Below are positions 36,201-44,560 of a stretch of 64,000 nucleotides of DNA, in pieces (positions within the stretch are counted from its first letter, which is position 1; every line of letters begins with the position of its first letter). The translations under genes were made by a program, and so were the position numbers. This stretch comes from Prosopocoilus inquinatus. Lineage: Eukaryota; Arthropoda; Insecta; Coleoptera; Lucanidae. A model generated the notes under the pieces. That model made no database searches. It worked only from the letters and a program-made list of their open reading frames with translations, and was not told where the DNA came from. The DNA lies in assembly GCA_036172665.1 (NCBI GenBank), contig CM069876.1, positions 50,809,001-50,873,000 of the forward strand, given 5' to 3'.

Positions 36201-39200
36201 TGGTCCATTAGGGGCGAGTTGCGCGATATTCGGCTTTGTTCTATGTCGGGGTAATCAATCTGAAAAGAGTAAATAAATAAATAATCGGATTTACGTTCGA
36301 AAATAGATCGGAACTATTTACGCTTTTTGTACGGTACGGACGTTCAATGCTAATTACAGTAGGTAACCAGCATAAAATACCTTGGTTTATGATGTTAAGG
36401 TCAAAAAATGCCATACGAAATCTTTTTGTTACATCGCCGGACCATACAATTTTTTTTGCCACATCGCCGCCCCATATAAATTGTTTTTTTTTTTTCATCG
36501 CCGAATCATACCACGGTCAGCTGATTTAATATGTCATATACGGCCATTCCAATAAGGCGTTCCGGCAAAGTAAGCCAACTGTGTATCAACTAGCGACCTC
36601 TAACACGTATTAATTAGGTGTTACCATGGTTACGATACCGACGCTTATTTTGTCAATTAAAATTTCAAGAGGAATTGACGTTACTCATAACCAAAAATTT
36701 CAAAATACAGTAATTTTGATACCAGTTTTGAATATGAGGGGCACCTGCTTTTCATTTTTTTTTACAAAAAGATTTTTTAATGCTCTTTGGACTACCGTAT
36801 ATCAATTCAGCTGGCCGTAAGTATACAGATAGTTTTTTTTTTTACATCGCCGCCCCGTATAAATTGTTCGAACCACAGAAATTATTTTCTTTCGTATTGT
36901 CGTTCCGATTTTTTCGTTTGTCGTGCTTGTCAAATCTACACCTACTTTAGTACGGTCAGTGACCTCCGCTCGAGCTACGCCTCTACTGACGAAACCCCTA
37001 TTAGGGCTGAAACTGCTGTACAGAGGATGTTCGAGGGATCCAAAGCAATCAAAAACGATTTGCAACAAAATTGTTAACCTTGACATTATAATCCAAGGTA
37101 TTTCATGCTAGATACAACAATATAAATTATTGTATGTACAAATTATGACCAAAAAAATGTAATAATGAAGGCAAACAAGGCACAAATGAGAGTGCTAAAG
37201 GTTGCGCGAAACTTGTGTTCAAACATCACAAAAGGAAAAATCGAAACGATAAGGCGCGAAAGAACCATACAAGTTGGTCCGGAGGTGAAAAAGGAAAACA
37301 ATTTATATGGGGCGGCGATGTAGCAAAAAAAAAAAAAACTGAAGAGTTCGGCGATACAAAGAGATTACCAATCTTCTAATTTAAGCACAAACCCTAACAA
37401 CTTTTCGTCATCGTTATCATACAGTCGCTTTTTCTTAAATTCCTATCTTTGTGTCCGTTTTTAAAAACTTAAGTTGGTATTGCGACAGTTGAACAGCACG
37501 ACAAAAGGAAAAGCAATCGAATTATATGAAAAAACAAAAGAATTTCTAAGGTTCGGCGATGTAAAAAAAAAACAATTTGTATGGGGCGGCGATGTAGGAA
37601 GATTTGACAGTTCCAAATGAGTACAAACTTTACAATTTTATGTCACCGTTGCTACACAGCCTTTCTTTTTCTCTCTTAAATATCTACATTTTTGTCCACT
37701 CTTTTAAGTTGGTAGCGCAAAACTTGAAAAGTATGACGAATGAAAAAAAAAACTATCAAAGCGATAGTCCGAAATGAAAACAATTAGTTTGGTTCGGCGA
37801 AGCAAAAAAAAAATGTATGGGGCGGCGATGTGAAAGAAAATTGTATGGGCCGACGATGTGAAAAAAAAATTGTATGGGCCGACGATGTGAAAAAAAAAAT
37901 TATATGGGCCGACGATGTGAAAAAAAAATTGTATGGGCCGACGAAGTGAAAAAAAAATTATATGGGCCGGCGATGTGAGAAAAAATTGTATGGGCCGACG
38001 ATGTGAAAAAACAAATTGTATGGGCCGACTATGTGAAAAAAATTGTATGGGGCGGCGATGTAAAAAAAATGCTTGGGCTTGGCGATGGAAAAGAATTGGC
38101 ATTGTACCAATTGAGTACAGCTTTATTATTATTATTATTATGCAGTCGCTTTTATATTATTATTTTCTTAAATTCTTAAATATTTGTCCGTTTAGTTTTT
38201 AATTTTCTTAAAGTATTCATTATTTATTTAATTTGTCGATCTTTGGTAAATACATTTAATTTATTAATTATTATTTAATTTTTTTTTGAGTTTTGCTTTT
38301 GCATTAATTTTTTTTATCTGAAGCAGTTCACGGGCGATCGTGAAAAGTTCGTCCGTTGTCATGGAAACGATGTAATCACGAGACTTCTTTCCTTCTTAAA
38401 CTCCTTAAAAAGACAGATGAGCGAGACGCAAGATGTATTGATGCAGACAAAAGACGATCGATCAGTTGTTTAGCAAACGCATGAGACGAGAAAAATGCTA
38501 AGACGAAGACTTTTGTTTTCAGTTTTGCGTCAAAAAAAAAAAAAAAAAAAACAAAACAAAATAAAAGAGAGTACAAAAACATTCGAAGTCAACTGAATTT
38601 CGCACTTAAACAGAAAAAAAAAAAACACCGAATATAGTTAACTAGGGGAACAAAACACGATCGGCAGAAAAGAGATGGGTATAAATCGTCTTCCTTTTTT
38701 CTTCTCCGTCTTCGTCTGCCTCTGCAAATCTCCGAAACGCCGTTTAAAAAAAAAAAACCAAACGTAGAAAACTCTTTCTTGTTTTATTTGTATCATTGTT
38801 GATAAAGAAGGGCCCAATTTTTATGTTTGGCGAACGTGACTGATTTTTTTTTTCTTCACAAATCCCACCGCTGCTGCCACCACGTGTTTATTTAATATTT
38901 TTTATTATTTATTTATTTTTTTAATATTTATTACAAAGTAGAGAAGGTGTTTACGTTGTACCTGCTTACATTTACAGAAGCAGAGGTAAACAAAAGAAAA
39001 TTAAAAAAAATCAAAGCGACCAAATGAAACAAGGTTCACAAGAAAAGAAAAAAAAACTTAACGATGTTGAATTGACTATTTTTGGGACTTTTGGGCAAAC
39101 GATGTTTGGAAAACGACGTTAAACCTTTCTGTTCAAAATAAAATTAAAAAAAAAAATAAGAAAAGTTAACAAGACAATAACTTAGACTTAAAAATGTCGG

Positions 39201-41489
39201 CGTACTTAACGACATTTAAATATGTTAGTTTTACCAGGGCCGGAGGTCCCACACCTTTCTATTCAAAATAATAAAAAAAAAACAAGAAAAGTTAACAAGA
39301 TAATAACTTAGACTTAAAAATGTCGGCGTACTTAACGACACAAACATGTTAGTTTTACCAGGGCCGGAAGTCCCCCACCTTTATGTTCAAAATAAAAATA
39401 AAAAAATAAGAAAAGTTAACAAGACAATAACTTAGACTTAAAAATATCGGCGTACTTAACTACATTTAAATATGTTAGTCTTACCAGGGCCGGAAGTCCC
39501 CCACCTTTATGTTCAAAATAAAAATAAAAAAATAAGAAAAGTTAACAAGACAATAACTTAGACTTAAAAATGTCGGCGTACTTAACGACACAAACATGTT
39601 AGTTTTACCAGGGCCGGAAGTCCCCCACCTTTATGTTCAAAATAAAAATAAAAAAATAAGAAAAGTTAACAAGACAATAACTTAGACTTAAAAATGTCGG
39701 CGTACTTAACGACATTTAAATATGTTAGTTTTACCAGGGCCGGAGGTCCCACACCTTTCTATTCAAAATAATAAAAAAAAAACTAGAAAAGTTAACAAGA
39801 TAATAACTTAGACTTAAAAATGTCGGCGTACTTAACGACACAAACATGTTAGTTTTACCAGGGCCGGAAGTCCCCCACCTTTATGTTCAAAATAAAAAGA
39901 AAAAAATAAGAAAAGTTAACAAGACAATAACTTAGACTTAAAAATATCGGCGTACTTAACTACATTTAAATATGTTAGTCTTACCAGGGCCGGAAGTCCC
40001 CCACCTTTATGTTCAAAATAAAAAGAAAAAAAACAAGAAAAGTTAACAAGACAATAACTTAGACTTAAAAATATCGGCGTACTTAACTACATTTAAATAT
40101 GTTAGTCTTACCAGGGCCGGAAGTCCCCCACCTTTATGTTCAAAATAAAAATAAAAAAATAAGAAAAGTTAACAAGATAAAAACTTAGACTTAAAAATGT
40201 CGGCGTACTTAACGACACAAACATGTTAGTTTTACCAGGGCCGGAAGTCCCCCACCTTTATGTTCAAAATAAAAATAAAAAAATAAGAAAAGTTAACAAG
40301 ACAATAACTTAGACTTAAAAATGTCGGCGTACTTAACGACATTTAAATATGTTAGTTTTACCAGGGCCGGAGGTCCCACACCTTTCTATTCAAAATAATA
40401 AAAAAAAAACTAGAAAAGTTAACAAGATAATAACTTAGACTTAAAAATGTCGGCGTACTTAACGACACAAACATGTTAGTTTTACCAGGGCCGGAAGTCC
40501 CCCACCTTTATGTTCAAAATAAAAAGAAAAAAATAAGAAAAGTTAACAAGACAATAACTTAGACTTAAAAATATCGGCGTACTTAACTACATTTAAATAT
40601 GTTAGTCTTACCAGGGCCGGAAGTCCCCCACCTTTATGTTCAAAATAAAAAGAAAAAAATAAGAAAAGTTAACAAGATAAAAACTTAGACTTAAAAATGT
40701 CGGCGTACTTAACGACACAAACATGTTAGTTTTACCAGGGCCGGAAGTCCCCCCACCTTTCTGCTAAAGCGAAATAAGCGCAATAAATTACGTTAATTTT
40801 TTTTTTAACTGGAAAAAAATATAATTTTCTTCGAAACATCAAACGTAAATATTTGCAGAGCCATTTGAATTTGATTAAACTTTTTTTAATTACTCTTAAT
40901 GCAACCGTTAAAATTAAAATCAAAAATTATTTTCACACATGTATAAGTACATGTACGACGATACAGCCGCGTTGGTTTTACCAGGACCGGAAGTCCCTCA
41001 CCTTCCAACCTAAACCGAACATACTAAATCATTTTTTTTTTGTTTTTTTTGTTTTCAACTTAAAAAATTACTTTTACGTGGTAAGTACTCCCAACCTAAA
41101 CTAAACACACTAAATCATTTTTCTTTTGTTTTCAACTTACAAGATTATTTTTATGTTGTAAGTGCTTAACGATACAACCGCGTTGGTTTTGCCAGAACCG
41201 GAACTCCCTCACCTTCCAAACTAAAGCGGCGTACACAATGTATTAAATTAGTTATCATTTTTTCTTTTTTTTTTTTTTTTGAACTTATGAATAGTACCTC
41301 AGGTTCGGTAACGGAGCTGGGCCAGGAAAACGATTGAAGCCTGCCCCTTTTCCTCCTCAGGACGACCCCCCCGTCCGTGGAGCACGTAGAGATCACGCTC
41401 CTCCGCCTCAGATGCACCGATATGAGGCTGCACCTTCTCTTCACGCGGCCCTCCTTCTCCAGGGCCGCGCGCAAGGTGTGTTTCAGCAT
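19722..41489 (-). CDS. Gef26: PDZ-type Rap guanine nucleotide exchange factor (RapGEF2/6, Gef26/dizzy family), 15 coding exons
   Basis: The family activates Rap GTPases by GDP/GTP exchange and acts at adherens junctions and integrin adhesion. Joining 15 exons gives 4029 coding bases, in frame throughout (1342 residues). The approximate order is: basic N-terminus 1-64; acidic Ser-rich region 65-166; cyclic-nucleotide-binding fold 200-300; REM 335-450; PDZ 464-533; RA 680-770; RasGEF catalytic domain 785-1020 ([51 protein letters not shown]); Ser/Pro tail; C-terminal ETQVSAV. The final SAV matches the PDZ ligand known in vertebrate RAPGEF2. The nucleotide-binding fold has FGI instead of FGE and lacks the PR-A-A phosphate-binding motif, so cAMP binding is not expected, as known for this family. 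The overall match is very strong; the symbol is the Drosophila orthologue name. More 5' exons or alternative starts may exist upstream of 41489. Confidence 0.93.
19855..19945. repeat. Trinucleotide (GTC/GAC) microsatellite in RapGEF intron 14
   Basis: Runs of CGT/GTC encode poly-Asp on the - strand. The - frame is open from 19955 to the exon 15 stop, so intron retention would add an acidic stretch. The frame is not joined by splicing in the model. Confidence 0.7.
20180..21690 (+). repeat. CAATTG-type satellite in RapGEF intron 14
   Basis: Units of about 95-100 bases carry CTTCGTCGCAAAACAATTG, ATTTTTATAATACAAATTGT and GAATTCGCAGCGAAAATAAG. Two unit types alternate (GTCTCACGCGTCGACTTAA versus GTGCTGCCCATCGACTTAG), forming a dimer of about 190-200 bases. 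Copies between 20400 and 21240 are nearly identical; later copies to 21690 are diverged. Confidence 0.92.
21690..22440 (+). repeat. Three ~245-base tandem units downstream of the CAATTG satellite
   Basis: CGAGCTTTTCGTGGGAATT occurs at about 21849, 22094 and 22338. Each copy is accompanied by GTAAAATCCGGCGACGT (or a variant) and CTTGTCCACTTT-type sequence. They appear to be longer relatives of the satellite unit. A partial satellite unit also occurs at 22675-22760. Confidence 0.8.
23004..23138 (-). CDS. Gef26: RapGEF exon 14 (tail)
   Basis: The peptide [20 protein letters not shown] then [16 protein letters not shown] is strongly coding, with GC-rich codons in an AT-rich intron. Acceptor ATTCCGCAG, donor CATG|GTGAGT, phase 1 out. 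Confidence 0.88.
23299..23430. mobile_element. Short fold-back element with ACAGGGTG end
   Basis: ACAGGGTGTTCCGGTAACGC on the left faces GCAGTTACCGGAGCACGT on the right, an imperfect inverted repeat of about 20 bases around an AT-rich centre. It belongs to the group of ACAGGGTG-ended elements seen elsewhere in the window. Confidence 0.5.
23484..23986. mobile_element. Fold-back MITE with long terminal inverted repeats, ends ATACAGGGTGTAA
   Basis: The left end ATACAGGGTGTAATTTTTTT mirrors the right end. The inverted similarity continues inward for over 100 bases: CCTCACG-(T/A)-CGAA, TATGAAAAAAAGTT and CATAGTTTCTGAGATA are found in both arms. There is no transposase frame, so it is non-autonomous. 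It lies in RapGEF intron 13. Confidence 0.75.
24202..24288 (-). CDS. Gef26: RapGEF exon 13 (hydrophobic/Pro tail)
   Basis: The exon has 87 bases, phase 1 in and out, and encodes [18 protein letters not shown] then [10 protein letters not shown]. The acceptor GTGATAG lacks a long pyrimidine tract; the donor ATCG|GTAAGT is strong. It is supported by phase and by continuity into exon 14. Confidence 0.75.
24530..24860 (+). repeat. Two-copy direct repeat in RapGEF intron 12
   Basis: GGCGGTGTGTTCGTCGGT, AACACCTGC and AGTCGGTACGTTTGTCG occur at about 24546-24606 and again at 24769-24826, each followed by TTTTAAA-GAAGCCG. Their origin is not recognised. Confidence 0.6.
25238..27040. mobile_element. 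Inverted-repeat element enclosing a CAATTG-related satellite
   Basis: A perfect 18-base inverted repeat, ATACAGGGTGACTGTAAT, lies at 25238-25255 and in reverse at 27023-27040. Between the ends are six units of about 277 bases with AATTGGATTTTTATAATAC, CGCCTCGATTTAGTTTTGTG and GTGCAATTCGCA. This is a diverged relative of the satellite in intron 14. No transposase is seen, so it looks like a satellite-bearing non-autonomous element. It lies in RapGEF intron 12. Confidence 0.75.
27205..27285. repeat. GA and TGAG microsatellites
   Basis: A GA run at 27210-27236 and a TGAG run at about 27259-27273 lie just downstream of exon 12 within intron 12. A further GA run is at 27540-27560 in intron 11. 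Confidence 0.8.
27301..27408 (-). CDS. Gef26: RapGEF exon 12 (DSGHSTNSS and proline-rich segment)
   Basis: The peptide [17 protein letters not shown] then [10 protein letters not shown] includes the DSGHS motif of the family tail and a proline-rich stretch. Acceptor GTGTACAG, donor CCAG|GTACGT, phase 1 in and out. Confidence 0.88.
27727..28050 (-). CDS. Gef26: RapGEF exon 11 (Ser/Pro tail)
   Basis: The peptide [19 protein letters not shown] is a motif shared with vertebrate RAPGEF2 tails. It is followed by a Ser/Gly-rich stretch. Phase 1 in and out, acceptor GTGTTTCAG, donor TCCG|GTGAGT. Confidence 0.9.
28140..28433 (-). CDS. Gef26: RapGEF exon 10 (post-catalytic basic/Ser region)
   Basis: The peptide begins [18 protein letters not shown], then [19 protein letters not shown], matching the helix after the RasGEF domain of RAPGEF2. 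A Thr/Ser/Pro-rich segment follows. The acceptor is GGCGCAG and the donor TTCG|GTAAGC. Confidence 0.92.
28555..30410 (-). repeat. Second AGATGGCGC-type array, opposite orientation, in RapGEF intron 9
   Basis: Units of about 130-160 bases carry GCGCCATCT on the + strand (AGATGGCGC on -), usually followed by ATGATCAGTC. Exact cores are at 29220, 29502, 29648, 29807, 29933 and 30092. Variants are at 28558 (GCGCCCTCT), 29068, 29355, 30233 and 30381. Flanks such as ACCGGATCGTCTTCCGATTT and GTTCGGAATTAA differ from those of the array at 1-2910, though both share stretches of A and CGAACG-like phrases. A solitary diverged copy is at about 32624 (CCGCCATCTATGGTCGGCC). Confidence 0.88.
30524..30770 (-). 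CDS. Gef26: RapGEF exon 9 (end of RasGEF catalytic domain)
   Basis: The peptide [19 protein letters not shown] ... [13 protein letters not shown] closes the catalytic domain, followed by a Gln/Ser-rich stretch. The donor is CAAG|GTATTG, phase 1. Confidence 0.95.
30831..31042 (-). CDS. Gef26: RapGEF exon 8 (RasGEF catalytic core)
   Basis: The exon contains [20 protein letters not shown] and [20 protein letters not shown], the most conserved part of the exchange domain. The acceptor is CCTTTCAG and the donor ATC|GTAAGT, phase 0. Confidence 0.96.
31060..31275 (+). repeat. Intronic minisatellite, copy cluster in RapGEF intron 7
   Basis: About six units of 30-40 bases of the type GGCGATGTAAAAAAG then AAACAATTTGTATGG. 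The cluster starts 18 bases into the intron behind the exon 8 acceptor. Confidence 0.85.
31458..31659 (-). CDS. Gef26: RapGEF exon 7 (start of RasGEF catalytic domain)
   Basis: The peptide [20 protein letters not shown] ... [12 protein letters not shown] is the N-terminal part of the CDC25-homology domain. The acceptor GATTGCAG and donor GCAA|GTAAGT fit, with a phase-1 exit. Confidence 0.95.
31690..33690 (+). repeat. Intronic minisatellite, main cluster in RapGEF intron 6
   Basis: Dozens of variants of CGGCGATGTAAAAAA then ACAATTTGTATGG fill the intron. From about 32868 to 33650 the units are organised in a higher-order repeat of about 195 bases, four copies, marked by AAGAAAAAGGGATTTGTATG. 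Open frames here (Asp-Arg-Arg-Cys-Ile-Lys-Lys type) are repeats, not proteins. A 300-base unrelated stretch with a CCGCCATCT copy lies at 32400-32700. Confidence 0.9.
33719..34069 (-). CDS. Gef26: RapGEF exon 6 (Ras-association domain)
   Basis: The exon has 117 codons in phase 0, from [19 protein letters not shown] to [10 protein letters not shown]. It includes [20 protein letters not shown] and RYYLKTN, typical of the RA domain of PDZ-GEFs. The acceptor is GTCGTAG and the donor CAA|GTAAGT. Confidence 0.95.
34122..34269 (-). CDS. Gef26: RapGEF exon 5 (linker before RA domain)
   Basis: The acceptor ACTTTTAG completes an Asn codon with exon 4. The peptide [18 protein letters not shown] ... DYPEHVLK matches the linker that leads into the RA domain. 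The donor is AAA|GTAAGT, phase 0. Confidence 0.92.
34332..35321 (-). CDS. Gef26: RapGEF exon 4 (REM and PDZ domains)
   Basis: This is the largest exon. It enters in phase 2 with [16 protein letters not shown] motifs include [11 protein letters not shown] and [11 protein letters not shown]. The PDZ domain follows: [10 protein letters not shown] forms the carboxylate-binding loop region, then [14 protein letters not shown] Ser/Pro/Arg-rich linker follows. It ends in phase 2 at ATTAA|GTGAGT. Confidence 0.96.
35390..35790 (-). CDS. Gef26: RapGEF exon 3 (degenerate cyclic-nucleotide-binding domain)
   Basis: The exon starts after GTGTGTAG with [16 protein letters not shown] and ends DYYR in phase 2 at ACAG|GTTAGG. 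It contains [16 protein letters not shown] and [13 protein letters not shown] second GT six bases further on would break the frame into IQHQGEEN of exon 4, so the first was chosen. Canonical cAMP-contact residues are missing. Confidence 0.95.
35954..36259 (-). CDS. Gef26: RapGEF exon 2 (acidic Ser-rich N-terminal region)
   Basis: The acceptor CTCTTTTCAG and donor GTAAGT delimit 102 codons in phase 0. The peptide includes [15 protein letters not shown] and [19 protein letters not shown], corresponding to the acidic stretch before the cyclic-nucleotide fold in vertebrate RAPGEF2. Confidence 0.9.
36260..37260. repeat. RapGEF intron 1, proximal part: minisatellite fragments and a repeat-like tail
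   Basis: Inverted copies of the minisatellite lie at 36418-36505 and 36838-36868 (ACATCGCCG then CCATACAATT). At 36945-37040 the sequence CTACTGACGAAACCCCTATT then AGGGCTGAAACTGCTG holds a short stem (CCCTATTAGGG) before a GAAAC motif. This resembles non-coding tails of insect retroelements, though the family is not recognised. The rest is unique and AT-rich. Confidence 0.5.
37260..38090 (+). repeat. Intronic minisatellite, cluster in RapGEF intron 1
   Basis: Scattered units at 37300-37325 and 37555-37595 are followed by about nine tight units at 37800-38075 of the type GGGCCGACGATGTGAAAAAA then AATTGTAT. It is the same family as in introns 6 and 7. Two unique stretches between the units (37370-37540 and 37600-37790) share ACAGTCGCTTTTTCTTAAAT-like phrases. 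Confidence 0.85.
38090..39110. other. Unique AT-rich part of RapGEF intron 1
   Basis: No gene or array is seen. Homopolymer A/T runs are frequent, and ATCGATCAGT-type phrases occur only once. Confidence 0.4.
39110..40765 (+). repeat. 125-base satellite in RapGEF intron 1, CCGGAAGT in each main unit
   Basis: About 13 units carry TTTTACCAGGGCCGGAAGTC, CCCACCTTTATGTTCAAAAT, AAGAAAAGTTAACAAGA and ATGTCGGCGTACTTAACGAC. A variant with CCGGAGGTCCC recurs every fourth or fifth unit (near 39238, 39738 and 40368), showing a higher-order pattern. Two diverged relatives lie at about 40978-41090 and 41188-41225, next to exon 1. CCGGAAGT equals the ETS-family core site. Confidence 0.93.
41298..41489 (-). 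CDS. Gef26: RapGEF exon 1 (first coding exon, basic N-terminus)
   Basis: The exon starts at the first ATG in the frame ([14 protein letters not shown]). An in-frame stop lies about 95 bases upstream at 41585-41583. It encodes 64 Arg/Lys-rich residues and ends in phase 0 at GAG|GTACTA, matching the phase-0 start of exon 2. The assignment is by splice phase and continuity (SSVTEPE then IDYPDIEQS). It could be one of several alternative first exons. Confidence 0.7.
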
Positions 41490-41585
41490 TTTTTTTTTCA
41501 GTTTCAGTTTCAGAATCTCACAGTCACTTCGATGCACTCTCCTCACTGTTGTTATTAATCTCGAATCAACAACACGTGTAACTTA

Positions 41586-42340
41586 ACGAACGTTTTGAAA
41601 ACATGGGCGTATCCATTTTCACTATTATCTATCTATCCACACGAGATAAACTAAACAACACCATTTGAGTCATTATCATTATTGTTATTATTATGTTGAT
41701 GATTTAATTGATTGATTGCTGAACAGCTCACCTGAAATCGTGGAATTGCAGTCAGTTTTATTTTATTTACGAGAAAGATATTTCCGCGTGAGTTTTACAG
41801 ATTAGATATCGACTTAACGGTCTAATCGTCGCAAGTCGTACACAATAAATGATCAAACGAGCTCGAGTAGCAAGAAATGTTCGCAATGCGCAGTCGATTT
41901 AGATAAAGAAAAAAAAGTGGAAATTGCGTGAGGTATTTATTCACAGAAAGAAAAAAAAAGAAACGGAAAACTGTGATAATAAAAAGTTATCATCGGAATA
42001 ATAATGAGAGGCGACAACGTAAATATTTTCAATGTAAACGAAGGAACTGATAAATGTATCATTATTATTATTAATCAGGATATGCTTAACAAAAGAAGAT
42101 AAGCGGCATCTGTGAATGATCGTTCAAATCAAACACAGCTTGAGAATAGTAAATAATAAAATATAGGAGTAGTAAACTGAGGGAGATTATAGTCATAGTT
42201 CTCCAAAGGAAGTTCCCCACGCGCAGTCGACAATTTAAATTAATTAAACTGTTTTATTTATTACATAAATTTAATGTATGGAATAATAAAAATGATGATG
42301 AACCGAAAATTTTCCCCTTTCTTTGGTTAAATTTGATTTA
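41586..42340. other. Unique sequence upstream of the mapped RapGEF start
   Basis: No array is seen. It may contain RapGEF 5' UTR, promoter or further intron; no TATA or clear transcription start could be assigned. A CACGTG E-box lies at about 41573. Confidence 0.35.
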
Positions 42341-44050
42341 TGACAAAAAATCGTGCAAGACTGATACTTTTGAAGCAATAAAATTAATTTCCACGTCTGT
42401 GCGCCGCCGTGGGAATTAATTGTATTGTTTATATCAGTCTTGGGATTTTTTTTTAATTTAAATTAATTAATAAAATTAATTTCCACGTCTGTGCGCCGCC
42501 GTGGGAATTAATTGTATTGTTTATATCAGTCTTGGGATTTTTTTTTTATTTATTATTAACTTGGACGCGCTGAATTATTAAATTTAAACAAGAAAAATTG
42601 GTTTAGTATTTGAGGTTAATTTACAATTTACGAAACTAAAATTAAAAAAAAAGAATAATTAAAAAAATCGCACAAGACTGATACTTTTGAAGCAATAAAA
42701 TTAATTTCCACGTCTGTGCGCCGCCGTGGGAATTAATTGTATTGTTTATATCAGTCTTGGGTTTTTTTTTAATTTAAATTAATTAATAAAATTAATTTCC
42801 ACGTCTGTGCGCCGCCGTGGGAATTAATTGTATTGTTTATATCAGTCTTGGGATTTTTTTTTTTAATTTATTATTAACTTGGACGCGCTGAATTATTAAA
42901 TTTAAACAAGAAAAATTGGTTTAGTATTTGAGGTTAATTTACAATTTACGAAACTAAAATTAAAAAAAAAGAATAATTAAAAAAATCGCACAAGACTGAT
43001 ACTTTTGAAGCAATAAAATTAATTTCCACGTCTGTGCGCCGCCGTGGGAATTAATTGTATTGTTTATATCAGTTTTGGGCGATTTTTTTTTTAAATTTAT
43101 TATTAACTTGGACGCGCTGAATTATTAAATTTAAACAAGAAAAATTGGTTTAGTATTTGAAGTTATTTTACAATTTACGAAACTAAAATAGAAAAAAAAA
43201 TTATTTCAAAAAATCGCTCAAGACTGTTGTTATTGGAACAATGAAATTAATTCCCATGTCGTGATTTCTTGAAATATATTTCTTTAATTGATTAATTAAT
43301 TTTAATTCATTTTATTGTTCCAATATCAGTCTTACGATTTTTTTTATTTAGTATTAGCTTGGACGCGCTGAATTATTAAATTTAAACAAGAAAAATTGGT
43401 TTAGTGTTTGAGGTTAATTTACAATTTACGAAACCAAAATTTAAAAAAATAATAATTAAAAAATCGCACAGGACTGATGTCATTGAAACAATAAAATTAA
43501 TTTCCACGTCTGTGCGCCGCCGTGGAAATTAATTTTATTGTTTATATCAGTCTTGAATGATTTTTTTATTAAATTTATTATTAACTTGGACGCGCTGAAT
43601 TATTAAATTTAAACGAAAAAATATGGTTTATTATTTGAGGTGAATTTACAATCTGGGAAACCAAAACAGAAAAAAGAAAATTATTTCAAAAAATCACATA
43701 AGACTGATGTTATTGGAACAATAAAATTTATTCCCATGGCGACGCACAGATATGGAAATTAATTTTATTGTTTATATCAATCTAGGGCAATTTTTTTTAA
43801 ATTTATTATTAACTTGGACTCGCTGAATTATTAAATTTAAACAAAAAAAAAATATTGAGGTTTATTATTTGAAATTAATTTACAATCTACGAAACCAAAA
43901 TTTAAAAAAAAAATATTTCAAAAAATCGCGCAAGACTAGTATTATTGGAACAATAAAATTAATTTCCACGTCTGTGCGCCGCCGTGGGAATTAATTTTAT
44001 TGTTTATATCAATTTTGGGTGACTATTTTTAAATTTATTATTAACTTGAA
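42340..44050. repeat. Hairpin satellite
   Basis: About nine palindromic units. Each runs AAGACTGATA, then CAATAAAATTAATTTCCACG, a short loop TCTGTGCGCCGC, then CGTGGGAATTAATTGTATTG and TATCAGTCTT, so the two halves pair over about 35 bases. The first copies are almost identical. Most are separated by a spacer with ACTTGGACGCGCTGAATTAT and AAACAAGAAAAATTGGTTTA. One copy near 43212-43335 has lost the central GC-rich loop. Confidence 0.9.
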
Positions 44051-44560
44051 TAAATGGTAATAATAAATTTAAGAAATAATGTTTTGTACGAAATTTGTTT
44101 GGAAAAAATAAATAAAAAAAATTGAAAATTCGACAGTTACATCCTAGTGTATAGGCCACCCACACAGCACGGCGGAAAAGCTGTCTGTCTACCTGGGAGT
44201 ATATTTGTAATAACATTTAAGGTTTTTTTTTTTTAATTTACTATTAGATTGGGAATTGGAGAAAAAAAATTGATAAATTTGGTTTATTATTTGAGATTAA
44301 TCTGCAATCTAAAAAACCGAAAAAAATTGAAAAAGCGAGCGTTATTAATTTATTCCTCGCGTAAATGAAATAGAAGAAGAGTGACATAAAATTATCCAGA
44401 AAAAAAAATAGTAATAAAATCGATGTAGATGATGAATTTAACAAATAATAAAAAAATACTTTGTAAGTAGCAAAAAAAATACTTAATTTCACTTTTTTGA
44501 CGTCGTTAAGGGCGCCAATGCAAGAAGGGCGACAAAATATGTTAATTAAGAAATTTTAAT
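44050..44560. other. AT-rich transition between two arrays
   Basis: Diverged spacer-like sequence of the hairpin satellite continues to about 44330, and then the sequence is unique. No gene is seen. Confidence 0.4.

Noticed and set aside
39110..40765. CRISPR-like regular repeats
   Set aside because: Units are 125 bases, contiguous and without unique spacers, in a eukaryotic intron.
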